Source: Streptomyces althioticus (lineage in GTDB: Bacteria; Actinomycetota; Actinomycetes; Streptomycetales; Streptomycetaceae). Taken from it: a stretch of 64,000 nucleotides of DNA. Positions within the stretch are counted from its first letter, which is position 1. Each line of letters opens with the position of its first letter. The notes under the pieces were generated by a model. It worked only from the letters and a program-made list of their open reading frames with translations. It searched no databases and had not been told where the DNA came from. The stretch is from contig BMSW01000016.1 of the NCBI GenBank assembly GCA_014649355.1, positions 1-64,000 of the forward strand. Direction: 5' to 3'. This document shows, piece after piece, positions 41,159 through 49,520 of the stretch. Made by a program: the position numbers and the translations under genes.

Positions 41159-41650
41159 GATGCGCGCCTGTGGGCTGTCCGCCGGCCAGCCGCCGTACTC
41201 CCTGCCCAGTGCGCAGACGTCCGAGCCGCCGGAGGTTCCCCCGGTCAGGGACCCGCCGCCTCCAGGGAGCTGGGCCGGCGGCCGTGGGGCCGGGGTACGC
41301 CGGGTGGGCTGCGGCCGCTCGGGGCCGCGGGGCCGCTGCGTGCGCGGCGCCTGCCCGTCGCGCGCGTCGGAGGGCACGTGCCTCTGCGAGGGCTCGGCCT
41401 TCGGGGTGTCCCGGTCCGACGGGGACGCCTCGGGGGTGTCGGCCGGCACCCGCTGGAGCGCCTCGCGCGCGGGCGCCTGCACGACCGGTGACGCGTCGCG
41501 CCCCGCCGCGTCGTGCCCTGCCCCCGGCGGCGGCGCGGTCGCCGGGCCCGGTGCGACGGGACGCTGGACCGTCACACAGCCCGAGAGGGCGGCGACCGCC
41601 ACGGTCACCAGAAGCGTTGCTGTGGTCGTCGTTCGCTGCACCTCCGCCAC
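41135..41650 (-). CDS. Pro-rich lipoprotein
   Basis: 171-residue secreted lipoprotein. The signal peptide TATLLVTVAVAALSGCVTV ends in the lipobox LSGC (Cys near residue 22). Residues 25-145 are low-complexity and rich in Pro, Arg, Ala and Gly, probably an extended wall-spanning linker. The C-terminal 25 residues are better ordered: SDVCALGREYGGWPADSPQA and RICRDTYGR, with two Cys that may form a disulfide. GTG at 41650 has GGAGC upstream. The tail resembles a small conserved Streptomyces domain, but I cannot name it. Its 3' end has been duplicated into the adjoining spacer. Confidence 0.8.
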   Translation of the reverse strand: MAEVQRTTTTATLLVTVAVAALSGCVTVQRPVAPGPATAPPPGAGHDAAGRDASPVVQAPAREALQRVPADTPEASPSDRDTPKAEPSQRHVPSDARDGQAPRTQRPRGPERPQPTRRTPAPRPPAQLPGGGGSLTGGTSGGSDVCALGREYGGWPADSPQARICRDTYGR

Positions 41651-41754
41651 TTTGCTGGCTCCGCCCGGCGGGCGGTGGGGGGACAGGCGCGGCGATCCCC
41701 CGCACGGGTGATGTCCGCCCACCTTCGAGGGCCCCGTCGGCGTGGCGGGTGACG

Positions 41755-42267
41755 TCACTCGCCGGTGGTGCCGTCGATCGCCTCCCGGATCAGGTCCGCG
41801 TGGCCGTTGTGCCGGGCGTACTCCTCGATCATGTGCGTGTAGATCCAGCGCAGGGAGCACGGCTCGGGGTGCGAGTGGTGGCGGCCCTGGGAGCGCTCGT
41901 CGAGGGAATGGCCGGCCGTGTTCCGCCGGGCGGCCTCGATCTCCGCCTGCCAGGTCTCGTAGGCGTCCATCCAGGTGTCCGCCTCGCCGGGGTGGAACTC
42001 CCCGTCCGGGTCGGCCTCGCCGTAGTAGATCGGCCCGGCGTCCTCACCGGCGAACACCCGCCGGAACCACGACCGCTCCACCTCCGCCATGTGCCGCACG
42101 AGTCCCATCAGCGACAACTCCGACGGCGCCACGGACGCGGCCCGCAACTGCCCGTCGGTCAGCCCCTCGCACTTCCAGGCGAGCGTCGCCCGGTGATAGT
42201 CGAGCCACCCTTCGAGCATGGTCCGTTCATCGGCGTTCTGCCCGGGTTCACTGCGCTGGGTCGTCAT
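41755..42267 (-). CDS. DinB family (DUF664) protein
   Basis: 170-residue four-helix-bundle protein of the DinB/YfiT group, unrelated to DNA polymerase IV despite the name. Recognisable parts are ERTMLEGWLDYHRATLAWKC, LMGLVRHMAEVERSWFRRVF and SLRWIYTHMIEEYARHNGHA. The three metal-site histidines are likely those in YHRAT, LVRHMAEVE and EEYARHNGH. Actinobacterial members include mycothiol-dependent transferases, so a thiol-transfer role is possible. It sits between the lipoprotein gene and a TetR regulator on the same strand; the 42-nt gap to the latter allows co-transcription. Confidence 0.87.
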   Translation of the reverse strand: MTTQRSEPGQNADERTMLEGWLDYHRATLAWKCEGLTDGQLRAASVAPSELSLMGLVRHMAEVERSWFRRVFAGEDAGPIYYGEADPDGEFHPGEADTWMDAYETWQAEIEAARRNTAGHSLDERSQGRHHSHPEPCSLRWIYTHMIEEYARHNGHADLIREAIDGTTGE

Positions 42268-42309
42268 CCCGGCATCCTTTCCTGCGGACGGGGGGTCACA
42301 CCAGGGGTT

Positions 42310-42912
42310 TTACGCCGGCCGCGTCCCCAGCATCCCGGCGATGATCTCCCGCAGGGCCGTCCGGAGGTCCGGGATTGTCGGGGGCTCGGCGTGGTACGAG
42401 CCCGCCACGCAGGAGAAGAGGAGGCCGTCGGCCCAGGCGATCAGGGTGAGGGCGTGGCGGTCGGGGGACGGGGAGCCCAGGGCGGTGGCCAGGGCGGTGA
42501 GCTGGGTGCGGAAGCGGGCGCCGGCCGCGTCGAAGTGGGCGCGGAGTTCCGGGCGACGGGTGGCCTCCAGGGCGAGTTCGTAGCGGGCCAGGGTGAGGTC
42601 GCGGTTCCGGGTCAGGGTGCGGTGGACCGTCAGGGCCAGGGCGTCCAGGAGGGCGTCGGTGCCCTCGCGCGGGTCGGGCAGGTCCTGGAGAGCCAGGACC
42701 CGCTCCTCCCGGTCGGCGAGACGGCGTACCGCCAGTTCCAGCAGCGCCTGCCTCGTGCGCGCCACGTTGGACGTCGAGCCCTGGGGGAGCCCGGCCGTCT
42801 CGTCCACCGCCCGGTGGGTCAGGCCCCGCATGCCCCGCTCGGCGAGCAGGGCGAGTGCGGTGTCGGCGACGAGGTCGGCGCGGGCGGCAGGCGTGGTGGG
42901 GCGTCCGGACAT
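42310..42912 (-). CDS. TetR-family transcriptional regulator
   Basis: 200-residue repressor. The N-terminal helix-turn-helix is VADTALALLAERGMRGLTHR followed by AVDETAGLPQGSTSNVARTR, which fits the PaaX/YbjK-like subgroup of TetR proteins. The C-terminal half (ELALEATRRPELRAHFDAAG, TLIAWADGLLFSCVAG) is the ligand-binding domain. It is divergent from a flavin monooxygenase gene; two ACTACA-type palindromes lie between them at 42933 and 42964, almost certainly its operators. Its ligand is probably a substrate or product of that monooxygenase. Confidence 0.9.
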   Translation of the reverse strand: MSGRPTTPAARADLVADTALALLAERGMRGLTHRAVDETAGLPQGSTSNVARTRQALLELAVRRLADREERVLALQDLPDPREGTDALLDALALTVHRTLTRNRDLTLARYELALEATRRPELRAHFDAAGARFRTQLTALATALGSPSPDRHALTLIAWADGLLFSCVAGSYHAEPPTIPDLRTALREIIAGMLGTRPA

Positions 42913-42932
42913 GCGGCCAACCTACTCGGTTC

Positions 42933-42977
42933 ACTACGGCTGTAGTACGGTGGAGGGAGCTTCACTACAGATGTAGT
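42933..42977. promoter_or_regulatory. Twin TetR operators
   Basis: ACTACA-GA-TGTAGT at 42964-42977 is a perfect 14-bp palindrome. ACTACG-GC-TGTAGT at 42933-42946 is the same site with one mismatch. Both are preceded by TTC, and their centres are 31 nt apart (about three helical turns), placing them on the same DNA face between the divergent TetR and monooxygenase genes. Confidence 0.85.
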
Positions 42978-43001
42978 AGACCAAACCTCCGGGAGGAAGC
43001 C

Positions 43002-44285
43002 ATGGCAGCGGCCGAGCGGGCGATCGTGATCGGCGGGGGCATCGGCGGGCTGGCCGCGGCGGCCGCCCTGCACCTGCGCGGGGCGCGGGTCACCGTGCTG
43101 GAGCGCGCCCCCTCCCTGACACCGGTGGGCGCGGCGATCTCTCTGTCCCCCAACGCGCTCCGCGCCCTGGACGTCATCGGCCTGGGCGACGACGTCCGCG
43201 CCCTGTCCGCCTGGCAGGGCGACGCCGGGCTGCGGGCGCCGAGCGGCCGGTGGCTGGCCCGTACCGAGGCGGCCGCCGCGGCCGAACGCTTCGGCGGCCC
43301 GCTCGTCCTGCTGCACCGCGCCACCCTCGTCGACCTCCTGGCAGGGCGGCTTCCGTCCGACGCCGTCCGCACCGGTATCCCCGCGCGCCTTACCGACCCC
43401 GGAGTCCCGGGCGACCCCCGCAGGCCGGCCCGCGTGGAGACGCCCGACGGGGAGCTGGAGGCCGACCTGGTGGTGGCCGCCGACGGCATCCGCTCCGCCG
43501 TACGCGGCACCCTGTTCCCCGGCCATCCCGGCACCGTCCACAGCGGCTTCACCACCTGGCGCGTCGTCGTTCCGCTGCCCGGCGTCGCGTTCCCCTCGCA
43601 CGAGACCTGGGGCCGGGGCGCCATCTGGGGCACCCATCCCCTCAAGGACGGCCGGGTGTACGCCTACGCCGCCGCCGTCGCACCCGCGGGGGAGAAGGCC
43701 CCCGACGACGAACGGGCCGAACTGCTGCGCCGCTACGGCGACTGGCACAGCCCCATCCCTGAAGTACTGGCCGCCGTCCGCCCCGAGGACGTCCTGCGGC
43801 ACGACGTCCACCACATCGCCGAACCGCTGCCCGCCTTCCACCGGGGCCGCGTGGCCCTCGTCGGCGACGCCGCGCACGCCATGCCGCCCAGCCTCGGCCA
43901 GGGCGGCAACCAGGCCGTCGAGGACGCGATCACCCTCGCCTTCCCCCGCCCGGGCATGCCCTCCTCCGCCGACGAGCCCGTCGCCGGCACCCTCCCCGGC
44001 TACACCGCCGCCCGCCTTCCGCGCACCACGGCCGTCGCGCGCCGCGCGGTGCGGGCGGCCCGCCTCAACGTGCTGACGACCGGCCGCGCCGGCACCGCCG
44101 TACGGAACTCCGCGCTGGCCGCGCTGTCCAAGGTGGCGCCGTCGCTCTTCCTGCGCGGGTTCGACGGGGTGGCGGACTGGCGGCCGCCGGGAGGACCGTC
44201 CGGTGCGGACGGGGACGGCTCCGGGGCACCCCGTAAGCTCGCAGCGGACCACACCAGGCGAGGACCAGAGGAGAACACACCGTGA
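43002..44285 (+). CDS. FAD-dependent aromatic-ring monooxygenase
   Basis: 427-residue flavoprotein hydroxylase. FAD binding is shown by IVIGGGIGGLAAAAALHLRG at the N-terminus, the DG motif in VVAADGIRSAVRG near residue 155 and the GD motif in VALVGDAAHAMPPSLGQGGN near residue 285. These three motifs define group A monooxygenases such as salicylate or 3-hydroxybenzoate 6-hydroxylases. Ribosome site GGGAGGAAG precedes the ATG. The TetR gene and its operators are divergent, so it is probably induced by its substrate. The last 30 residues (after DWRPPGG) are low complexity and overlap the promoter-like region of the next gene. Confidence 0.89.
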   Translation: MAAAERAIVIGGGIGGLAAAAALHLRGARVTVLERAPSLTPVGAAISLSPNALRALDVIGLGDDVRALSAWQGDAGLRAPSGRWLARTEAAAAAERFGGPLVLLHRATLVDLLAGRLPSDAVRTGIPARLTDPGVPGDPRRPARVETPDGELEADLVVAADGIRSAVRGTLFPGHPGTVHSGFTTWRVVVPLPGVAFPSHETWGRGAIWGTHPLKDGRVYAYAAAVAPAGEKAPDDERAELLRRYGDWHSPIPEVLAAVRPEDVLRHDVHHIAEPLPAFHRGRVALVGDAAHAMPPSLGQGGNQAVEDAITLAFPRPGMPSSADEPVAGTLPGYTAARLPRTTAVARRAVRAARLNVLTTGRAGTAVRNSALAALSKVAPSLFLRGFDGVADWRPPGGPSGADGDGSGAPRKLAADHTRRGPEENTP

Positions 44286-45187
44286 AGGTCGGCTGCATCG
44301 GGCTCGGCGACATCGCGCAGAAGGCCTATCTTCCGGTGCTCGCCGTCCAGCCCGGCGTGGAGCTCCATCTGCAGACCCGCACCCCGGCCACCCTGAAGCG
44401 CGTCGGCGACTCCCTCCACCTGCCGGACGCGCAGCGTCACGCCGACCTCGACGCGCTCATCGCCGCCGGCCTCGACGCGGCGTTCGTGCACGCCCCGACC
44501 GACGTCCACCCGCAGATCGTGACCCGGCTCCTCGATGCGGGCGTGCCGACCTACGTCGACAAGCCGCTCGCGTACGAACTCGCCGACTCCGAGCGGCTGG
44601 TGGAGCTCGCCGAGGAGCGCGGCGTCAGCCTCGCCGTCGGCTTCAACCGGCGCCACGCCCCCGGCTACGCGCAGTGCGCCGACCACCCGCGCGAGCTGAT
44701 CCTCATGCAGAAGAACCGGGTCGGGCTGCCCGAGGAGCCGCGCCGGATGATCCTCGACGACTTCATCCACGTCGTGGACACCCTCCGCTTCCTGGTGCCC
44801 GGCCAGGTCGACGACGTGACCGTGCGCGCCCGAGCCGAGGACGGACTGCTGCACCACGTGGTGCTCCAGCTCGCCGGCGACGGCTTCACCGCCCTCGGCG
44901 TGATGAACCGGCTCAGCGGTTCGACGGAGGAGATCCTCGAGGTGTCGGGCCAGGACACCAAGCGCCAGGTGGTCAACCTCGCCGAGGTGATCGACCACAA
45001 GGGCCAGCCGACCGTGCGGCGGCGCGGCGACTGGGTGCCGGTGTCCCGGCAGCGCGGCATCGAGCAGGTGACGCTCGCCTTCCTGGACGCGGTGCGCGCC
45101 GGGAAGACACTCAGCGCCCGTGACGCACTGGCGACCCATGAGCTGTGCGAACGGGTGGTACGAGCGGTCGACGAGCGCCTCGCCTAG
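44282..45187 (+). CDS. Gfo/Idh/MocA-family NAD(P)-dependent oxidoreductase
   Basis: 301-residue dehydrogenase. The Rossmann start is KVGCIGLGDIAQKAYLPVLA, and the family lysine is in YVDKPLAYELADSERLVELA (EKP-type motif as DKP). GFNRRHAPGYAQCA and ILDDFIHVVDTLRFLVPGQV match the C-terminal alpha/beta domain with the catalytic His. The substrate is likely a sugar or sugar derivative. The GTG overlaps the monooxygenase stop (GTGA), but AGGAGAA and a TAAGCT box upstream suggest its own expression too. Its last 77 nt overlap the 3' end of the convergent lnt gene. Confidence 0.88.
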   Translation: MKVGCIGLGDIAQKAYLPVLAVQPGVELHLQTRTPATLKRVGDSLHLPDAQRHADLDALIAAGLDAAFVHAPTDVHPQIVTRLLDAGVPTYVDKPLAYELADSERLVELAEERGVSLAVGFNRRHAPGYAQCADHPRELILMQKNRVGLPEEPRRMILDDFIHVVDTLRFLVPGQVDDVTVRARAEDGLLHHVVLQLAGDGFTALGVMNRLSGSTEEILEVSGQDTKRQVVNLAEVIDHKGQPTVRRRGDWVPVSRQRGIEQVTLAFLDAVRAGKTLSARDALATHELCERVVRAVDERLA

Positions 45188-46679
45188 ACCGCACGAGACC
45201 CACCGCGCCGTAGAGGGCGAGCACGACGAGCGCCGCCTGCGGGGGCCAGTCGCCGAAGCGGACGTACAGCGTGGTCCCCCGGGCGAGCGGCACCTCGTGG
45301 ACGTGCGCGGCGGACGCGTCCGTGCCGAGCCACGGGCCGATCCGCCCGCCGTCCGCGCCGTACACGGCGGACACCCCCGTCAGCGTCGCGTGCACCATCG
45401 GGCGGCCGGTCTCGGCGGCGCGCAGCGCGGCGAGCGAGGCGTGCTGCTCGGGCGCCCAGCTCCGCTGGAACGTCGACGTCGAGGACTGCGCGAGCAGCAC
45501 GCCCGCGCCGTCCTGCACGAGATGGCGGCTCATGTCGGGGAACGCCGTCTCGAAGCACACCATCGGGCCGATCCGCAGCCCGTCGCCGACGTCCATGACG
45601 ACCTGCTCGGAACCGCGCCGCCGGTCCTCCCCGGCCGCCTTGCCGACGGACGTCGCCCAGCCCAGCAGCGAGCGGGCCGGGACGTACTCCCCGAACGGCA
45701 CCAGCCGCATCTTGTCGTACCGGTCGCCGGTGGGGCCGTCCGGGCCGATCAGCACCGAGCTCTTGTAGATACCGGGCCTGTCCGAGCGCCGCGCGTCCAC
45801 GTTGACCAGGATCTCCGCGTCCGTCTCGCGGGACAGCGCGGCGAGCCGCCGGGCCAGGTCGGGGCGGTCGCCGAGGTCGAAGCCGACGCTGCTCTCCCCC
45901 CAGACGACCAGGTCGACGTCCTGCCCGGCCAGCTCACGGGTCAGCCGCTCCTCGCGGTCGAAGCGGCGGTCGGCGCTGTCCGGACCGGCTATGACCCCCG
46001 GCTGGACGAGCGCGATCCGTGTCCGCTCCCCGGTCGGCTCGGGGCGCGGCGCCCCCGCCCAGGCTGCCGACCCCGCGGCGGCCACGGCGACCAGCCCCGC
46101 CACGGCCGGCACCCGCGCCCGGCGCTCCGCGACCAGCACGGCCACCGCGACGTTCAGCGCCACCACCAGGAAGCTCGGCAGCCACACACCGCCCACCGAC
46201 GCCAGCCGCAGTGCCGCCTCCACCCGCCACTGGCTCGCGCCCAGCACACCCCACGGTCCGCCGAGCCCCTGCCAGGAGCGGATCAGCTCGATCGTCAGCC
46301 AGCCCGACGGCACCACCAGCAGCGCGGCCGCCACCCGGCGTCCGGACGGCGGACCGCCCAGTGTCCGGCGCACCAGCCACCCCCACGGCGCCCACAGCGC
46401 GCCCAGCAGCGCGGCGAGGACGAACGTGAACACGTGCAGGCTGGGCAGCAGCCAGTGGTGCATGACCAGCATGAACCCGAACCCGCCCCACCAGCCGTCG
46501 AACGCGGCCCGGCGCCCGGTCGGCGCGGTGCGGATCAGCAGCAGCCAGGGGACGAGGGCGACATAGGCGATCCACCACAGGTTCGGGGCGGGGAAGGCCA
46601 GGACGGGCAGCGCGCCCGCGACGGCGGCAACGGCGGAGCGGCGCCACGGGGAGGCGAGGTGGTGGCCGAGATTCCTCAT
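45111..46679 (-). CDS. lnt: Apolipoprotein N-acyltransferase
   Basis: 522-residue membrane enzyme that N-acylates the lipidated Cys of lipoproteins. About six hydrophobic segments (LPVLAFPAPNLWWIAYVALV and on) are followed by a nitrilase-type domain: the catalytic Glu in LVVWGESSVGFD, Lys in YDKMRLVPFGEYVPARSLLG and Cys in GPMVCFETAFPDMSRHL. GGAGG precedes the ATG on the minus strand. A 29-residue Arg-rich C-terminal tail extends into a 77-nt overlap with the convergent oxidoreductase gene, so the true stop might be one generated by later drift. Streptomyces are known to carry Lnt homologues although they are Gram-positive. Confidence 0.92.
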   Translation of the reverse strand: MRNLGHHLASPWRRSAVAAVAGALPVLAFPAPNLWWIAYVALVPWLLLIRTAPTGRRAAFDGWWGGFGFMLVMHHWLLPSLHVFTFVLAALLGALWAPWGWLVRRTLGGPPSGRRVAAALLVVPSGWLTIELIRSWQGLGGPWGVLGASQWRVEAALRLASVGGVWLPSFLVVALNVAVAVLVAERRARVPAVAGLVAVAAAGSAAWAGAPRPEPTGERTRIALVQPGVIAGPDSADRRFDREERLTRELAGQDVDLVVWGESSVGFDLGDRPDLARRLAALSRETDAEILVNVDARRSDRPGIYKSSVLIGPDGPTGDRYDKMRLVPFGEYVPARSLLGWATSVGKAAGEDRRRGSEQVVMDVGDGLRIGPMVCFETAFPDMSRHLVQDGAGVLLAQSSTSTFQRSWAPEQHASLAALRAAETGRPMVHATLTGVSAVYGADGGRIGPWLGTDASAAHVHEVPLARGTTLYVRFGDWPPQAALVVLALYGAVGLVRSRRGARRPLVPPVRTAHGSPVRHGR

Positions 46680-46738
46680 GGGCGCCTCCCTACCCCGTGA
46701 TGCCTCCAGTGTGCGTTCCGGACCCGGCCGGCGCGGGT

Positions 46739-47221
46739 TCAGTCGATCACACCGTCCGGCCGTCCGCCGGTCGGGCGCCGCCACGTCTCGCGCACGACGA
46801 CCCGGCTCAGCCGCCAGCCGTCGGGTGTGCGCACCGCCGTGAACGCGCACCGTCCGCCGCTCAGCAGGTCGAGCACGGCGGCTCCGTCCCCGCAGCCCCG
46901 GCAGGCGGGGCTGACGTAGTCGGTCCGCACCTCGGCGGTGTCCCCGGTGTCCCGCTCCCACGTGCCGAGCCGCACCCGGCGGTTGACGAACAGATGCTGC
47001 CGCACGGGGAACCCGGAGAACCGGTCCGCCAGCCAGTCGGCCACCGTCCCGGCGTCCCCCTCGACCCCGCCCGCGCCGCGGTAGTCGGCCCGCCCGTCCG
47101 GGGTGAACAGCCGCCGGTACGCCGCCCAGTCGCCGTCGTCGACGGCCACCGCGTAGTCGGTGACGAGCCCGTCCAGGTCCAGGCGGTCCCGTACGGTCGC
47201 GAGCTCCACACGCTGCGTCAT
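46739..47221 (-). CDS. SnoaL-like/NTF2-fold protein
   Basis: 160-residue protein of the SnoaL-like (nuclear-transport-factor-2) fold: LDGLVTDYAVAVDDGDWAAY, RLFTPDGRADYRGAGGVEGD and VRQHLFVNRRVRLGTWERDT. These proteins are cyclases, hydratases or dimerisation-like folds of varied function. The ATG at 47221 begins MTQRVELATV; an ATG at 47239 would add six residues. Neither has a good ribosome site. It is divergent from the SDR gene at 47363, so the two could be a small metabolic unit, but no biosynthetic cluster surrounds them. Confidence 0.82.
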   Translation of the reverse strand: MTQRVELATVRDRLDLDGLVTDYAVAVDDGDWAAYRRLFTPDGRADYRGAGGVEGDAGTVADWLADRFSGFPVRQHLFVNRRVRLGTWERDTGDTAEVRTDYVSPACRGCGDGAAVLDLLSGGRCAFTAVRTPDGWRLSRVVVRETWRRPTGGRPDGVID

Positions 47222-47362
47222 CGGCTCAGTGTTGACCATGTGGAGGGCGCAGCCAAGGGGGGTGCGCGGACATTCCCCGGCCCGCCGGGCCGGGCGCGAC
47301 GCGGGCGGGGGCGTCTGCGAGTCTGGGGATCTTCGTTCCGCGTTCTGCGCCTGGAGGTACTC

Positions 47363-48103
47363 ATGAAGCGTCTGGTCACGGTGGTCACCGGGGGGAGCCG
47401 GGGCATCGGCGCCGCGACCTGCCGTCGGCTGGCGGCGGAGGGGCACGACGTGGCGGTGAACTACGTGCGGGACGCCGACGCGGCCGAGAAGGTGGCCGAG
47501 GATGTGCGGGCCGCGGGGGCGCGGGCGGTGACCGTGCGGGCGGACACGTCCGTCGAGGCCGACGTGGAGCGGCTGTTCGAGGTGACGGAGCGCGAACTCG
47601 GGCCGCTGACGGGGCTGGTGAACAACGCGGCGGTGACCGGGCCGCTCGGGCCGTTCACCGAGGTGGGTACGGACACCCTGCGCCGGGTTGTCGACGTCAA
47701 CGTCGTCGGCACGCTGCTCTGCTCGCGGCGGGCCGCGCAGTTGATGACGCCGCGCGGCGAGGGCGTGATCGTGAACATCTCGTCGGGCGCCGCGACCCTG
47801 GGCAGCCCCGGCGAGTACGTGCACTACGCGGCGACCAAGGCGGCCGTGGACGCGCTGACCGTGGGGCTGTCGAAGGAACTCGGCCCGGCGGGCGTGCGCG
47901 TCAACGGGGTCGCCCCGGGTCTGATCGACACGGAGATGCACGCCGCGATGGGGGCGCCGGACCGGGTCCGGGAGATGGCCGGGACCATTCCGCTCCGGCG
48001 GGCGGGACAGGCGGAGGAGATCGCGGCGGCGGTCGCCTGGCTGATGTCGCCGGACGCCTCGTACACCACGGGGACGGTGCTGAGGGTCGCGGGCGGACGC
48101 TGA
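47363..48103 (+). CDS. SDR family oxidoreductase
   Basis: 246-residue short-chain dehydrogenase. VTVVTGGSRGIGAATCRRLA gives the cofactor motif, NNAAVTGPLGPF replaces NNAG with NNAA, the catalytic Ser is in NISSGAATLGSP and YVHYAATKAAVDAL supplies Tyr and Lys. VNGVAPGLIDTEMHA and TTGTVLRVAGGR finish the family pattern. GGAGG precedes the ATG at 47363. It is similar in size to the two SDRs near 36 kb but is not adjacent to them. Substrate unknown. Confidence 0.87.
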   Translation: MKRLVTVVTGGSRGIGAATCRRLAAEGHDVAVNYVRDADAAEKVAEDVRAAGARAVTVRADTSVEADVERLFEVTERELGPLTGLVNNAAVTGPLGPFTEVGTDTLRRVVDVNVVGTLLCSRRAAQLMTPRGEGVIVNISSGAATLGSPGEYVHYAATKAAVDALTVGLSKELGPAGVRVNGVAPGLIDTEMHAAMGAPDRVREMAGTIPLRRAGQAEEIAAAVAWLMSPDASYTTGTVLRVAGGR

Positions 48104-48129
48104 AAAGGGGGGCGCGGAGCGGGCGGGCG

Positions 48130-48309
48130 TCAGGCCGCCTCGACGACCCGTCCGCGGATCGCTGCCGCCCACTCGACGACCAGCATCTCGTACTCCTCAC
48201 GCTCCTGGGCGGACAGGGAGCCGCCCGCCCGCAGCCACAGGGCGCGGATCTGCTCGTTGACCTCGGCGGCGGACCGCGCGGAACCAGGGGGCGTTAAATC
48301 GGGGGACAT
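48130..48309 (-). CDS. Small conserved protein with a TTA codon
   Basis: 59-residue protein, start MSPDLTPPGSARSAAEVNEQ, then IRALWLRAGGSLSAQEREEY and EMLVVEWAAAIRGRVVEAA, probably two helices. It resembles a small actinobacterial family I recall but cannot name. Codon 5 (48295-48297 on the minus strand) is TTA, so expression may depend on the bldA tRNA. Its ATG at 48309 has GGGGGA just upstream on the minus strand only as part of the spacer, so the ribosome site is weak. It is convergent with the SDR gene (26-nt gap). Confidence 0.7.
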   Translation of the reverse strand: MSPDLTPPGSARSAAEVNEQIRALWLRAGGSLSAQEREEYEMLVVEWAAAIRGRVVEAA

Positions 48310-48477
48310 GCGGACAAGCCTAGGGCCATGGACTGACGGTGCGCTACCGGACGGCTACGGGACCCGTATGGGTTCGGTCACGTGCCACGGACACGGGCCG
48401 GCCGTACGTTGCGCGGCAGAACCGTTTCCGCACCGCCCGGTGCGTGGCGCGCGTCTCGGCCGCCCTCACGCCCCCGT

Positions 48478-49356
48478 TCAGCCCGCCGACTCCGCCGCGT
48501 GCGGACTGAGCACGCCGGCGGCGACCAACACGATGATCACCACGCCGAGTGCGATCCGGTACCAGACGAACGGCATGAAGCTTTTGGTCGAGATGAACTT
48601 CATGAACCACGCGATCACCGCGTACCCGGTGGCGAACGCGATCACCGTGGCGAAGAGCGTCGGCCCCCAGGAGACGTGCCCGCCGTCCGCCGCGTCCTTC
48701 AGCTCGAACAGGCCGGAGGCCAGCACGGCGGGAATGGCGAGCAGGAACGAGTAACGGGCCGCGGCCTCGCGCCGGTAGCCCATGAACAGGCCGCCGCTGA
48801 TGGTGGCCCCTGAGCGGGAGACGCCCGGGATCAGGGCCAGCGCCTGGCACGCGCCGTAGATCAGACCGTCCCGGACCGTCAGGTCGGTCAGTTCCTTGCG
48901 GGGCGCGGCCACCCGGTGCCGGCCGCCGCCGCTCTCCGCGCGTGCCGCGAGCCGGTCGGCGACGCCCAGCACGACGCCCATGCCGATCAGCATCGCGGCC
49001 GTCAGCCGCAGATCGCGGAACGGCCCCTCGATCTGGTCCTTGAGCGTCACCCCGAGCACGCCGATCGGGATCGAGCCGATGACGACCAGCCAGCCCATGC
49101 GCGCGTCCTGGTCCCGGCGCATCTCCTTGTCGGTGAGTGAGCGGGACCACGCGGACAGGATGCGCCCGATGTCCTTGCGGAAGTAGATCAGCACCGCGGT
49201 CTCCGTGCCGATCTGCGTGATCGCGGTGAAGGCGGCGCCGGGGTCCTCCCATCCGGAGAAGGCCGCGGTCAGCCGCAGATGCGCGCTTGAGGAGACGGGC
49301 AGGAACTCGGTCAGACCCTGGACGAGGCCGAGGATCAGGGATTCGAACCAAGACAT
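48478..49356 (-). CDS. uppP: Undecaprenyl-diphosphatase
   Basis: 292-residue membrane phosphatase that regenerates undecaprenyl phosphate for wall synthesis and gives bacitracin tolerance. The active-site motifs are LVQGLTEFLPVSSSAHL at residues 10-26 and LIPGVSRSGATISGG near residue 175. About eight hydrophobic segments are present, with a short insertion rich in Gly/Arg near residue 140. The ATG at 49356 begins MSWFESLILG. No strong ribosome site is seen. It is probably transcribed alone, with a 164-nt gap to the upstream HxlR gene, which runs in the same direction. Confidence 0.94.
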   Translation of the reverse strand: MSWFESLILGLVQGLTEFLPVSSSAHLRLTAAFSGWEDPGAAFTAITQIGTETAVLIYFRKDIGRILSAWSRSLTDKEMRRDQDARMGWLVVIGSIPIGVLGVTLKDQIEGPFRDLRLTAAMLIGMGVVLGVADRLAARAESGGGRHRVAAPRKELTDLTVRDGLIYGACQALALIPGVSRSGATISGGLFMGYRREAAARYSFLLAIPAVLASGLFELKDAADGGHVSWGPTLFATVIAFATGYAVIAWFMKFISTKSFMPFVWYRIALGVVIIVLVAAGVLSPHAAESAG

Positions 49357-49520
49357 GGGGCAGCGGGATCCAAGTGCCGATCGCGGAAAGGTCGAAGGGC
49401 CCGCCCCCACCGCCGGCTGCGGTGCTGTCGATCATCGGGCGCGCCGGAGGCGAACTGTAGCGCCCGGAGATGAAGCCCCGGCGAAGGTGCGACGACCCGC
49501 CGGGGCCGTACGGGTGACGC

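Noticed and set aside
41755..42267. DNA polymerase IV homologue (name dinB)
   Set aside because: The DinB family protein at this place is a four-helix DUF664/YfiT-type protein; the polymerase is the separate gene at 9044-10444.
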